Part shown: positions 48,920-56,871 of the stretch, piece by piece
Layout of the letters: each line of letters begins with the position of its first letter
Position numbering within the stretch: the stretch's first letter is position 1
Assembly (NCBI RefSeq): GCF_001730305.1
Contig: NZ_MIJY01000047.1
Coordinates: 62,001-126,000, forward strand
Origin: Enterococcus termitis
GTDB taxonomy: Bacteria; Bacillota; Bacilli; Lactobacillales; Enterococcaceae
Length of the DNA stretch: 64,000 nucleotides
Direction: 5' to 3'
Translations under genes and position numbers: made by a program
The notes under the pieces: model-generated
Told to the model about the DNA's origin: nothing
Databases searched by the model: none
What the model saw: the letters and a program-made list of their open reading frames with translations, nothing else

Positions 48920-49636
48920 CTAAGCGACTCCAGAATCATCAAATTTATACCCTACACCCCACACGGTTTGGATCACCTGCGGTCCAACTTTTTCAATTTT
49001 TTGACGTAATTTCTTGATGTGGGCATCGACGGTTCGTTCATCACCAAAATATTGATAATCCCACACCATTTCAAGAAGCTGCTCACGTGAAAAAACTTGT
49101 CTTGGTTTTTTCGCTAACGTATATAGTAAATCAAATTCTTTGGGTGTCAATCCATCGATTTGTTTATCATCCAAATACGCTTCCCTCGTCTTTGTGTTCA
49201 TTTTGAAATGATCGGTTGCTACATCAAATTTATCATCTGAAAGTGTTGAACTGTCAATATGTTCTCCAATTTCAGAACGTCGGTGCAGCGCTTTGATTCT
49301 CGCAATCAATGTTAGCGGGCTAAACGGTTTAGTTACATAATCATCTGCGCCCATTTCTAAGCCGATCACTTGATCGCTTTCAGAATCTCTGGCTGTAAGC
49401 ATGATGATCGGTACAGTATTTGAGACCTTCCGTACCTCTCGGCAAACAGACATACCATCCATCGTAGGTAGATTTAAATCGAGGGTGATCATGTCCCATT
49501 TCTCCGGCATTTCTAAAAAAGCATCCAGCCCTTCTTTACCATCGTATTTAAAAGTTGCTTCCCATCCCTCATTTAAGAAAAACATTTGCATCATTTCTGA
49601 TACAGATTCATTATCTTCTATCATTAGTACATTCAT
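48920..49636 (-). CDS. OmpR-family response regulator
   Basis: ATG at 49636 (MNVLMIEDNESVSEMM) is preceded by AGAGGCGA; 238 residues. The receiver has Asp in MITLDLNLPTMDGMSVC, LTARDSE and YVTKPFSPL. The winged helix has LTPKEFDLLYTLAKKPRQVF and RTVDAHIKKLRQKI. It works with the kinase encoded 1 bp downstream. Targets unknown. Confidence 0.92.
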   Translation of the reverse strand: MNVLMIEDNESVSEMMQMFFLNEGWEATFKYDGKEGLDAFLEMPEKWDMITLDLNLPTMDGMSVCREVRKVSNTVPIIMLTARDSESDQVIGLEMGADDYVTKPFSPLTLIARIKALHRRSEIGEHIDSSTLSDDKFDVATDHFKMNTKTREAYLDDKQIDGLTPKEFDLLYTLAKKPRQVFSREQLLEMVWDYQYFGDERTVDAHIKKLRQKIEKVGPQVIQTVWGVGYKFDDSGVA

Positions 49637-49786
49637 TGTATTGTCGCCTCTTTCCATTATAATTAACGTCACTTATATTATACTCTAAAAATCACCTAGC
49701 TCCAATAACTTCTATCTTTCTTCAAAAAAGCTTTGTCTTTTCTTCGATTTTTGATAAGATTAAGGATGAAAGGACGTTGAAAATTT

Positions 49787-50560
49787 ATGGAAAACATCCA
49801 AGCAGTTGCTTTTTTTGATTTAGACGGAACATTATTAAATGAAAAATCACAAATTACTCAAGAAATCACTACAGCTATTCAGGCGTTGAAAGAAAATCAT
49901 GTCCTACCGATGATTGCGACCGGACGTACACTGGTTGAAATTGAAACTATTATGAAAGACAGCGGCATCGATTCAGCAATCGTCATGAATGGTCAGTTCA
50001 TTCAAGTTGAAGGGAAAAGTGTTTATTCGAATGAATTTACACCGGAAGAATGCGCCAAGATGCACATGCATGTAAAACAACTTGGTCATGAAATTTCTTA
50101 CTATAATGATCGTCATATTTGGTGTTCTGGGCACAATGAAATCGTTACAAATGCCTACAAATTTATTCATTCAAAACCACCTGTGATCGATACGACAAAT
50201 AGTGAAAATAGACCTGTTAATATGATGCTAGTTCTCTCAGAAGATGGAGATGAACATTATCTAGAGCACTTTCCTGAAATGACCTTTTATCGAAACGGTC
50301 CTTATTCGATTGATACGGTTCGAAAAGGGGTATCAAAAGGATCTGGTGTCAAAAATTTATTTCAAACGTTGAACTTGCCTAAAGTCCCTACATTTGCTTT
50401 TGGAGACGGCATCAATGATCTTGCCTTGTTTGACGCATGTGAGCATAAAATCGCCATGGGTAACGCACGTATTGAACTAAAAGAACGGTCAAGTTATGTT
50501 ACTAAAAACAATACAGATGGCGGTATTGTTCATGCCTTAAAACATTTTGATTTGATTTGA
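49787..50560 (+). CDS. Cof-type HAD family phosphatase
   Basis: 257 residues. HAD motif I FFDLDGTLLNEKS (Asp nucleophile), motif II MIATGRT, Lys in VRKGVSKGSGV and motif IV FGDGINDLALF are complete, with the C2 cap inserted between motifs II and III. These enzymes dephosphorylate sugar phosphates or flavin-related substrates. Substrate unknown. AAAGGACG precedes the ATG. Confidence 0.93.
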   Translation: MENIQAVAFFDLDGTLLNEKSQITQEITTAIQALKENHVLPMIATGRTLVEIETIMKDSGIDSAIVMNGQFIQVEGKSVYSNEFTPEECAKMHMHVKQLGHEISYYNDRHIWCSGHNEIVTNAYKFIHSKPPVIDTTNSENRPVNMMLVLSEDGDEHYLEHFPEMTFYRNGPYSIDTVRKGVSKGSGVKNLFQTLNLPKVPTFAFGDGINDLALFDACEHKIAMGNARIELKERSSYVTKNNTDGGIVHALKHFDLI

Positions 50561-50575
50561 TGAATGGACATAACA

Positions 50576-50616
50576 AAAAATCCCACTTCTTATTTAGAAG
50601 ATGGGATTTCTTTTTT
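50576..50616. terminator. Bidirectional terminator
   Basis: AAATCCCACTTCT pairs with AGAAGATGGGATTT around TATTT; T runs on both sides serve the HAD gene and the convergent small gene, whose 3' end overlaps it. Confidence 0.85.
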
Positions 50617-50778
50617 ATGTCTTTTTTGATGTACACAGATAACTGCTCCTGTCACTTGAATCAATAAGAGTACTAGTAGAAAAATACTCAAGGCAATATG
50701 CCCTTGCTCAAATGTTTTTACTAATAATACGAGTAAAATCAAACTGCTTATTGAATAAAGTGACCACTGTTTGTCCAT
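50590..50778 (-). CDS. Small two-helix membrane protein
   Basis: 62 residues from an ATG (MDKQWSLYSISSL) behind AAAGGGGTC. Two hydrophobic segments (about 6-22 and 29-48) end in the basic tail HQKRHKKEIPSSK. No family recognised. A longer form from an ATG 30 nt upstream is possible. Its 3' end lies in the terminator hairpin. Confidence 0.6.
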   Translation of the reverse strand: MDKQWSLYSISSLILLVLLVKTFEQGHIALSIFLLVLLLIQVTGAVICVHQKRHKKEIPSSK

Positions 50779-50962
50779 AATATCTAGACCCCTTTGGTTT
50801 GTTACCATAAGGATAGGACTTTTAGATAGAAAATGCAAGGAAGTTTTGTGTATCTGTGAACTTTCCTATGTTTTTTTAGTGTTTCTTTAGTATTCTAAGC
50901 AAATTTTAAGCAATTCACTTTGTAAAAATAACTATTTTCACGAAAAGTAAAAGCACAATCCA

Positions 50963-50991
50963 TTTAAAACCCTGAAGAAAAGTGATACACT
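50963..50991 (+). promoter_or_regulatory. Promoter of the split thrE operon
   Basis: TTTAAA and TACACT are 17 nt apart, about 35 bp before the start; the -35 is weak. Confidence 0.5.
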
Positions 50992-51027
50992 GACTTTACG
51001 TATATTTTACTGCAAGGAGTTTTACTC

Positions 51028-51789
51028 ATGGATAATGTAAAGCAAAACAACATACAATTAATCTTAGATACTTGCCTGTTGGCAGGAAAAATAATGACTG
51101 AAAGCGGCTCTGAAGTGTATCGTGTCGAAGATACAATGAATCGAATCGCAGAAAATGCTGGGCAAAAAGAAAGTGTTAGTTACGTTACTGCCACTGGGCT
51201 GTTTATGGGGTTTCGTTCTAGTAATTTTACACAACTGGAGAATGTGACAGAGCGAAGTATCAATTTAGAAAAAGTAGCACTCGTCAACACGCTTTCACGT
51301 CAATTTGCTAATCAAGAGATCACTTTAGAAGAATTAAATCAAAAGCTGGCCAATATTAATTCTGAAGTCCCCACTTATTCAATCACACTGCAGATCATAG
51401 CTGCAGGAATTGTCAGCTGTACTTTAATGTATATTTTTGGTGGTAGCTGGGATGATTTTTTTGCGACGTTCTTTATTGGAATGGCTGGATTTTGTGTTTC
51501 CTATTTTACAAATGCATGGCTGAGCATCAAATTTTTAGACGATTTTTTGGCTTCTTTTACGATAGGATTATTAGCCTATTTAGCAGTGAGGTTTCATTTG
51601 GCTGGCAATATTGACAATATCATTATTGGGGCAGTGATGCCGTTAGTCCCTGGCGTGGCAATTACTAATTCCTTCCGAGATATCTTGGCTGGACATTTAC
51701 TAAGCGGAACCGCACGCGCAACTGAAGCAATTTTTGTAGCAGGTTCTATTGGTATCGGTATTGCAATTATTTTTAAATTATTTATGTAA
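51028..51789 (+). CDS. ThrE-type threonine/serine exporter, N-terminal component (DUF1212)
   Basis: 253 residues. The soluble start has AGKIMTESGSEVYRVEDTMN and AENAGQKESVSYVTATGLFM, typical of DUF1212; five membrane segments follow from about 120, including GAVMPLVPGVAITNSFRDIL. In Corynebacterium ThrE both halves are one protein that exports Thr and Ser; here they are split. It is 12 bp before the second half. AAGGAG precedes the ATG. Confidence 0.9.
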   Translation: MDNVKQNNIQLILDTCLLAGKIMTESGSEVYRVEDTMNRIAENAGQKESVSYVTATGLFMGFRSSNFTQLENVTERSINLEKVALVNTLSRQFANQEITLEELNQKLANINSEVPTYSITLQIIAAGIVSCTLMYIFGGSWDDFFATFFIGMAGFCVSYFTNAWLSIKFLDDFLASFTIGLLAYLAVRFHLAGNIDNIIIGAVMPLVPGVAITNSFRDILAGHLLSGTARATEAIFVAGSIGIGIAIIFKLFM

Positions 51790-51801
51790 GGAGAAATCAT
51801 C

Positions 51802-52257
51802 TTGACGATTGTGGTTCATATTTTATTTAGCTATTTAAGTACTGTTACATTTGGAATTGTTACAAATGTACCTAGAAAATTGCTCAACGCATGCGGCATC
51901 ACCGGTGTTGTTGGCTGGATGATTTTCTGGTCTACCAAAAATTTAGAGGCTGGTGCGATTTTCGCTAACTTCCTTGGCGCTATCGGCATTGGCTTGATGA
52001 GTATTTTCTTTTCACGTAGAAAAAAAATGCCTATGACTATTTTTAATATCCCTAGTCTTGTTCCCTTAGTACCTGGTGGTCCAGCCTATCAAGCCGTTCG
52101 AAGTATTGTTCTTGGCGATTATATCAGTGGTGTGCACTTAATTATCAAAGTAATCATGACCGCTGGAGCGATTGCGGCTGGATTTATGGTAACAGGTATC
52201 GTCGAACGACTGGTGAAAAACATTTTAGATAACAGAGGAGCCAAAACGAAGGTGTAG
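51802..52257 (+). CDS. ThrE-type exporter, C-terminal component (DUF3815)
   Basis: 151 residues from a TTG start behind AAGGAGAAATC. Four to five membrane segments with NVPRKLLNACGITGVVGWMI and IPSLVPLVPGGPAYQAVRSI, the second conserved motif matching that of the N-terminal partner. Together the two genes reconstruct a full ThrE-like exporter. Confidence 0.9.
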   Translation: MTIVVHILFSYLSTVTFGIVTNVPRKLLNACGITGVVGWMIFWSTKNLEAGAIFANFLGAIGIGLMSIFFSRRKKMPMTIFNIPSLVPLVPGGPAYQAVRSIVLGDYISGVHLIIKVIMTAGAIAAGFMVTGIVERLVKNILDNRGAKTKV

Positions 52258-52273
52258 TTTTGGCTCCTCTTTT
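52234..52273. terminator. Terminator overlapping the end of the thrE operon
   Basis: AGAGGAGCCAAAAC and GTTTTGGCTCCTCT form a 14-bp stem with a T run on the plus strand; the left arm lies in the last codons of the upstream gene. Confidence 0.9.
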
Positions 52274-52274
52274 A

Positions 52275-53057
52275 TCAATCAACGGCTATTTCTGCTTCCT
52301 CTTCAAAAAATAGCAATAGATCTTGCAATGTCAGTTTTGTTTTTTCTTCTTTATTCAAATCCTTGATGATTTGTCCTTTTTGCAAAACGATCAGACGATT
52401 TCCATATTGAAGGGCATCTTCCATTCGGTGAGTAATCATTAAACAAGTCAAATTTGCTTCTTTAATGCGCTGGTCAGTCAAATGCATCAACTGTTTTGAG
52501 GTTTTTGGATCTAATGCTGCAGTGTGCTCATCCAATAAAAGCAGATCAGGTTTTGTTAAGGTTGCCATCAGCAAACTTAAAGCCTGTCTTTGTCCACCAG
52601 AAAGATTCCCACATGGTGTATCCAAATGATTTTCCAATCCATTGCCGATTTCACTGCAAATTTTTGTGAAAAAGGCCCTCTGTTCATTGATTTTTCTTAA
52701 ACGTAATCGTCTTTTCTGACCTCGATACATAGCCAGCAGCAAATTTTCTGCAACAGTCATTCTAGGCGCTGTTCCCATCTTAGGATCTTGGAAAACCCGT
52801 GAGAAAAAGTCAGCACGCTTTTCTTCAGAATAATGAGTAATTTTCTGATCATTAATGAACAGATCACCTTCGCTTAAGGCCAACGTTCCAGCAATACTAT
52901 TAAATAGTGTACTTTTACCAGCGCCATTACCTCCTAAAACTGTTACAAATTCACCTTGCTCGATGGTTAGATTGATATGATCTAAAATCACTTTTGTTTC
53001 ATTCAAGCCATTATCGATTTTTTTCGTCGCATTTTTAAGTTCAAGTACTGTACTCAT
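52275..53057 (-). CDS. trpZ: Trp-type ABC importer, ATP-binding protein
   Basis: 260 residues. Walker A GGNGAGKSTLFNSIAG, Q-loop RVFQDPKMGTAPRMTV, signature LSGGQRQALSLLMA, Walker B LLLLDEHTAAL and H-loop MITHRMEDAL are all intact. The family (COG1101) works with a COG4120 permease and a COG2984 binding protein. The Trp-codon leader upstream makes tryptophan the best substrate call. It overlaps the permease gene by 4 bp. Confidence 0.85.
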   Translation of the reverse strand: MSTVLELKNATKKIDNGLNETKVILDHINLTIEQGEFVTVLGGNGAGKSTLFNSIAGTLALSEGDLFINDQKITHYSEEKRADFFSRVFQDPKMGTAPRMTVAENLLLAMYRGQKRRLRLRKINEQRAFFTKICSEIGNGLENHLDTPCGNLSGGQRQALSLLMATLTKPDLLLLDEHTAALDPKTSKQLMHLTDQRIKEANLTCLMITHRMEDALQYGNRLIVLQKGQIIKDLNKEEKTKLTLQDLLLFFEEEAEIAVD

Positions 53058-53950
53058 TTTTCAACCTCCTTTTCGGGTAAAAAGTGAAGATTCAGCGCCT
53101 TTTTTAATTGAGGGATCATTAAACACAATGCTAAAATAACAGCAGAGAATATTTTTAGATAGGTCGTATCGAAGCCTAATTTGATTACTAGTAAGATAAG
53201 CAACTGATAGATAATACTACCAACTACAATAGCAACCAAACGTTCTGCAAACGTTAATTCCCCGAAAAGCACTTCTCCAATAATAATTGATGCTAAACCA
53301 ATAACGATCACGCCTGTTCCTTTGTTCACATCTGCATAACCATCATTTTGAGCAATCAATGCGCCCGACAAAGCGATCACACCGTTCGATAACGTCAGCC
53401 CTAAAATCTTCATTGAATCTGTTTTGATTCCAAGGGACCGAGCCATATGTTCATTATCACCTGTAGCAATGTACGCTTGTCCCAGATTTGTATTAAAGAA
53501 AAACAATAGTAAGCTAATAATGATCACAAGGAAAATAACACCTAAAAAAACAATATCATAATAGTTTGGTAAGTTTAAACTTAGAAAGAAATCTTGAATT
53601 TTTGGTTGGTTCAATAAAGAAAGATTTGGTGTTTGCATCACATATAGAATGACTGAGTTTAAACCGGACATCACTAAGATTCCTGCTAAAATCACAGGTA
53701 TTTTTCCTTTTGTAAACAGTAACCCTGTCACTAATCCTGCGCACATTCCCGCTAAAACACCTAATAATGTTGCAAAAATCGGATGAATCCCCGACGTAAT
53801 TGCGGTGACACAAACGGCTCCGCCTAATGGAAATGAGCCTTCTGTTGTCATATCCGGAAAATTTAAAATGCGATAGGTCATGAAAATTCCTAACCCTAGT
53901 ATTGCCCATAGCATACCTTGTCCTATTGCAGAAACAATCATTTGTTTCAC
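53054..53950 (-). CDS. trpY: Trp-type ABC importer, permease
   Basis: 298 residues with eight to nine membrane segments, a branched-chain/LivH-type permease (COG4120). MTYRILNFPDMTTEGSFPLG at 24-43 and DGYADVNKGTGVIVIGLASI are typical, and MARSLGIKTDSMKILGL is the ATPase-coupling loop. It overlaps trpZ and follows the binding protein by 8 bp. Confidence 0.85.
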   Translation of the reverse strand: MKQMIVSAIGQGMLWAILGLGIFMTYRILNFPDMTTEGSFPLGGAVCVTAITSGIHPIFATLLGVLAGMCAGLVTGLLFTKGKIPVILAGILVMSGLNSVILYVMQTPNLSLLNQPKIQDFFLSLNLPNYYDIVFLGVIFLVIIISLLLFFFNTNLGQAYIATGDNEHMARSLGIKTDSMKILGLTLSNGVIALSGALIAQNDGYADVNKGTGVIVIGLASIIIGEVLFGELTFAERLVAIVVGSIIYQLLILLVIKLGFDTTYLKIFSAVILALCLMIPQLKKALNLHFLPEKEVEK

Positions 53951-53958
53951 TCCTTTTT

Positions 53959-54948
53959 CTATTCTATGATTTTCGCTTTTGATCGGATATTGTCAGGAAG
54001 TGTTATCCCTAATTTATCCGCTTGTTTTTGATTGATAATGATGTCACCTGTTTTAAACGTATAGATAGGTGTTGTTGCAGCTTGAGATTTACCTGACAAA
54101 ATTGCGGCAGCCATTTTACCAGTCTGTACACCTAAGTCAAATTGGTTGATACCTACTGTTGCAACACCGCCTTGCTCAACCATCGTATCTACTGAAGGAA
54201 AAATCGGAACTTTTGCTTTATCGGCTTCACTGACCACTGTTTGCATGGCATTAGCGATCGTGTTATCTGTCGGAATATAAATGAGCTCCACTTCACTGGT
54301 CATTACCTGAACGGTTTGAGCAATTTCATTACTAGAAGGTACAGCAAATGTTTTAACCGTCATTCCCTTTTCTTCAGCGATTTTCTTTGCCTCTTCCACT
54401 TGGTATTTTGAATTTTCCTCAGATGAAGCATAAAGAATCCCGACTTTCTTACTCTTGGGTACCAGTTGGGCAATTAAATCAAATTGAGCATCAACTGGTG
54501 ATTTATCACTAACGCCAGTGATATTTCTTCCTGGCTTTTCATTACTATCCACTAAACCGGCACTCACCGGATCAGTAATCGCACCAAGTACAATCGGTAT
54601 TTCCGAAGTCGTATTTGCTAATGCCTGTGCCGCTGGAGTAGCGATTCCGATGAGAACATCAGATTTTTTTTCTTGTACTAATTGTTGGCTCATCGTAGCA
54701 AGCTTACTTTGATCCGCTTGACCATTTTGAAAAACAAGTTTCATATTTTTTCCTTCTTCATATCCTTCATCTTTCAGGCCTGCTTGAATTCCCTTATATA
54801 TTTGATCTAATGCAGGATGACTGACAAACTGCAGCACTCCAACTGTCGGCAGCTTTTCCTTTGCCGTCTCTTTTTTTTCAACAAAAAATGAACCAATTAA
54901 AAAGAGAATAATAGCCGCTACAACAATGGTCAATCGATTTTTTCTCAT
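53959..54948 (-). CDS. trpX: Trp-type ABC importer, substrate-binding protein
   Basis: 329 residues. The N-terminal hydrophobic segment (8-22) has no lipobox Cys, so it is probably held by an uncleaved anchor. The two-lobed binding domain (COG2984) shows VGVLQFVSHPALDQIYKGIQ, PIVLGAITDPVSAGLVDS and GILYASSEENSKYQVEEAKK. In streptococci such proteins serve tryptophan or tyrosine uptake. GAGGGGG precedes the ATG. The long leader with a Trp-codon peptide argues for tryptophan. Confidence 0.88.
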   Translation of the reverse strand: MRKNRLTIVVAAIILFLIGSFFVEKKETAKEKLPTVGVLQFVSHPALDQIYKGIQAGLKDEGYEEGKNMKLVFQNGQADQSKLATMSQQLVQEKKSDVLIGIATPAAQALANTTSEIPIVLGAITDPVSAGLVDSNEKPGRNITGVSDKSPVDAQFDLIAQLVPKSKKVGILYASSEENSKYQVEEAKKIAEEKGMTVKTFAVPSSNEIAQTVQVMTSEVELIYIPTDNTIANAMQTVVSEADKAKVPIFPSVDTMVEQGGVATVGINQFDLGVQTGKMAAAILSGKSQAATTPIYTFKTGDIIINQKQADKLGITLPDNIRSKAKIIE

Positions 54949-54984
54949 TTCTTTTCCCCCTCAATAATAAATAATTAAAACAAA

Positions 54985-55149
54985 AAAACAACGACAAATC
55001 CTTAAAAGGAGCGGTCGTTGTTTTCAAACTAAAACCGCATAGATGATTCATCTATGCGGTCACACATCATCACTAATAAACCGACATAGATACAAACTTT
55101 AGAAATAGCTTCTAATTTGTTGTATCTATGAGAGCATCATACATACAAC
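54985..55149 (-). promoter_or_regulatory. Cascade attenuator with terminator upstream of trpXYZ
   Basis: In transcript order the segments are S1 (55149-55138), S2 (55130-55118), S3 (55097-55085), S4 (55059-55048), S5 (55046-55035) and a terminator (55024-55014 with 54995-54985, then T7). S1:S2 pair at 11 of 12, S2:S3 at 11 of 11, S3:S4 at 10 with one bulge, S4:S5 at 12 of 12. The tail of S5 (GCGGT) can pair with ACCGC at the 5' arm of the terminator. Alternating pairs therefore decide whether the terminator forms. Confidence 0.75.
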
Positions 55150-55211
55150 TATCTACGCCAGTTTTGCCATGAATTATTCAATTGCTCTAATGGTTTTGAT
55201 AGTTTAGTCAT
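55149..55211 (-). CDS. Tryptophan attenuation leader peptide
   Basis: A 20-codon frame, MTKLSKPLEQLNNSWQNWRR, begins at an ATG 7 nt after GGAG and ends at TAG (55151-55149). Trp codons are at positions 15 and 18, only two codons before the end; Trp is otherwise about 1 percent of residues. The stop codon touches segment S1 of the downstream hairpin cascade. A ribosome at the stop would cover all of S1, while one stalled at a Trp codon would leave most of it free. This is the arrangement expected of a ribosome-sensed attenuator. Confidence 0.75.
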   Translation of the reverse strand: MTKLSKPLEQLNNSWQNWRR

Positions 55212-55243
55212 GTAATCACTCCTATAGTTTCTCTGTTAAAAGT

Positions 55244-55273
55244 AGTCTACACTACGAATCATTTGTTCGTCAA
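55244..55273 (-). promoter_or_regulatory. Promoter of the trp leader and trpXYZ
   Basis: TTGACG (55273-55268) and TAGACT (55249-55244) are 18 nt apart. Transcription would start near 55237, about 26 nt before the leader peptide, leaving no room for a T-box stem I. Confidence 0.7.
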
Positions 55274-55302
55274 GTCCAAAAAAGGTGAAAACACAATTTA
55301 AT

Positions 55303-55794
55303 TTACTCTTTTTCTTGTGAAGGCTGCTTTTTCAATCGTTTTTGATAGCTCCAGCTATCTTTTTGTTGCTTGTAAGGATAGAAATTTAAACGAGTAAACA
55401 TTTTTTGAGACGCTTTATTCCAGTTGAATATCTCACTGACCGTAATGCAATCTCTCCCTAGTTTCTTTGCTTTATAGATAAAATATTTAGTTACAGTTCT
55501 ACCTATATGACGGTTTTGAAACTTTTGATCGATCACAATCGCATAATCATCCTCTGCTAACCAAACATCTCCGATCGTCTGGTAGTTCCGGCCATCATGA
55601 TACTCGATATAATAAAGCAAGCCATGCGTGTTTTGCCAGCTGTACATTTGCTGGATCTGCTCTTTGCTGTAAGTTGTTTCAGCGCCGACAATATTGCGCA
55701 TGCTCTTAGGATCCTGATACCATTTTAAAGATTCATAACGAAATTCATCGAAAGGGCTTAAACGAATCGTTTCATTTATTCGAACTTTTTTCAA
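55303..55794 (-). CDS. GNAT family acetyltransferase
   Basis: The start is set at a TTG at 55794 behind AATAGGG, because a strong hairpin and a small ORF occupy the upstream in-frame extension (to a GTG at 55893, 196 residues). This gives 163 residues with the RimJ-like opening INETIRLSPFDEFRYESLKW. The acetyl-CoA region is VIDQKFQNRHIGRTVTKYFI and the C-terminal FNWNKASQKMFTRLNFYPYK. Substrate unknown. The start remains the main uncertainty. Confidence 0.75.
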   Translation of the reverse strand: MKKVRINETIRLSPFDEFRYESLKWYQDPKSMRNIVGAETTYSKEQIQQMYSWQNTHGLLYYIEYHDGRNYQTIGDVWLAEDDYAIVIDQKFQNRHIGRTVTKYFIYKAKKLGRDCITVSEIFNWNKASQKMFTRLNFYPYKQQKDSWSYQKRLKKQPSQEKE

Positions 55795-55807
55795 GTGATC
55801 CCTATTG

Positions 55808-55843
55808 AAAGAGGACTCAGTAACTCTCTGAGTCCTCTTTTTT
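55808..55843 (+). terminator. Strong terminator hairpin facing the plus strand
   Basis: AAAGAGGACTCAG and CTGAGTCCTCTTT form a perfect 13-bp stem with a 7-nt loop, followed on the plus strand by T6. All annotated genes around it run on the minus strand, so its orientation is unexplained. Confidence 0.6.
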
Positions 55844-55870
55844 AACAAATCAGTTGCCAACTCCCGCCAT

Positions 55871-55972
55871 TTAATCCCTGTCACGGCGATCACTTCTCAC
55901 ATAAACACGCTCTAGCTTAGGTTTCATAAACAAAAGACCCAGTAATAGGATAAAAAATAATTCTTTCATCAT
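55871..55972 (-). CDS. Small single-span membrane peptide
   Basis: 33 codons, MMKELFFILLLGLLFMKPKL then ERVYVRSDRRDRD. GAGGGG lies 3 nt before the first ATG and 6 nt before the second. A hydrophobic helix (4-16) is followed by a basic, charged tail, the form of a small membrane regulator or type I toxin-like peptide. It lies between two minus-strand genes and overlaps the possible long start of the GNAT gene. No homology can be claimed. Confidence 0.5.
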   Translation of the reverse strand: MMKELFFILLLGLLFMKPKLERVYVRSDRRDRD

Positions 55973-55997
55973 AAGCCCCTCTTTCTAAATAGTTGCT

Positions 55998-56669
55998 TTA
56001 CTCTGCTGGAAGCTCTACTTCAGCTGGTTGCTCAGGAACTTGCCCTTGATCCTCAAGTCCTTGTGATTCTTCAGTTGTTTGCGTTGTCTCGGTTGTTGAC
56101 TGTGTTGTATTTGCTTCTGGCGTTTGTGCAGATGGTTCAACACTGGCTAATGGCAACTGATTTAAGGCTGGTATCAGTGTTGTTTTTAGTTCTTGCTCGT
56201 CATTTAAAACAAATCTATTTTTCTCTTTGCCATTTTCAAAAAAGATAACGGTTGCTTCATCTTGCTTTAATTTGTATTTGTCTTCTACTTTTTTCGCATT
56301 ATAGACAATAGGGTAAATAAAGATACTACGGTTAAGCGACTTCATTTGTTCTGGATCTTTTAAGACTTTGATTGTATCATCATAGGTTTTCCCACTAGGA
56401 ACTGTAAATAAAACGGTCATTGCTGTTTTTTCACTAATTTCTTCATCTGCTGTCTTCGCATTTAAATAATTAGCTTTTTTAGCTAATGTCGTTTCACTGA
56501 CTAATGAATCGATTTGGGAAGCACGAATATTGGCTTGTACTCTAGGTACAATCAAAAACAAGCTGATAATAAATACAACAACTGCTCCAATGATAATCGC
56601 CGTTAGCTTTTTTTGTTTATTCAAATAAATCATAATATCATCTTTTGTATCAATAAAATTTTTCTTCAC
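55998..56669 (-). CDS. Membrane-anchored protein with Thr/Glu/Pro-rich tail
   Basis: 223 residues from a GTG behind GGAGAG. One membrane segment (about 23-42) follows a short basic cytoplasmic part. The extracellular domain (43-175) includes MTVLFTVPSGKTYDDTIKVL and VIFFENGKEKNRFVLND. The last ~45 residues are low-complexity TTQSTTETTQTTEES and PEQPAEVELPAE. There is no sortase motif. I do not recognise the family; a wall-spanning sensor or accessory protein is possible. Confidence 0.7.
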   Translation of the reverse strand: MKKNFIDTKDDIMIYLNKQKKLTAIIIGAVVVFIISLFLIVPRVQANIRASQIDSLVSETTLAKKANYLNAKTADEEISEKTAMTVLFTVPSGKTYDDTIKVLKDPEQMKSLNRSIFIYPIVYNAKKVEDKYKLKQDEATVIFFENGKEKNRFVLNDEQELKTTLIPALNQLPLASVEPSAQTPEANTTQSTTETTQTTEESQGLEDQGQVPEQPAEVELPAE

Positions 56670-56814
56670 TTGCTTCTCTCCTTACAACTTTTCACTTATA
56701 TTATACCTGTACTTCTTTTTTTTTCCTAGTATTAAATATTTATCTCCCCTTCATTTCAAATAATCGAAAAATTTCATATTCTCTTTTGCGTAGTTAAAAT
56801 TTGTCCACCTGCAT

Positions 56815-56843
56815 TTTGTAAGCGGTATTTTTTGTGATAAAAT
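56815..56843 (+). promoter_or_regulatory. Promoter of the PEPCK-like gene
   Basis: TTTGTA and TAAAAT are 17 nt apart, about 30 bp before the start; a TG one base upstream of the -10 adds weight. Confidence 0.6.
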
Positions 56844-56871
56844 GAACATGACAAAACTAGGAGGGATGACT

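Noticed and set aside
54949-55273. T-box riboswitch upstream of the Trp importer
   Set aside because: GTGTGACCGC near 55060 faintly resembles the T-box UGGNACCGCG, but the promoter leaves no space for stem I, no AG-bump or GNUG motif is seen, and a ribosome site plus Trp-rich peptide explains the region better.
55303-55893. GTG at 55893 as the GNAT start
   Set aside because: Weak ribosome site, overlap with a better small ORF, and a 13-bp hairpin inside the extra 33 codons; the TTG at 55794 fits the domain start.
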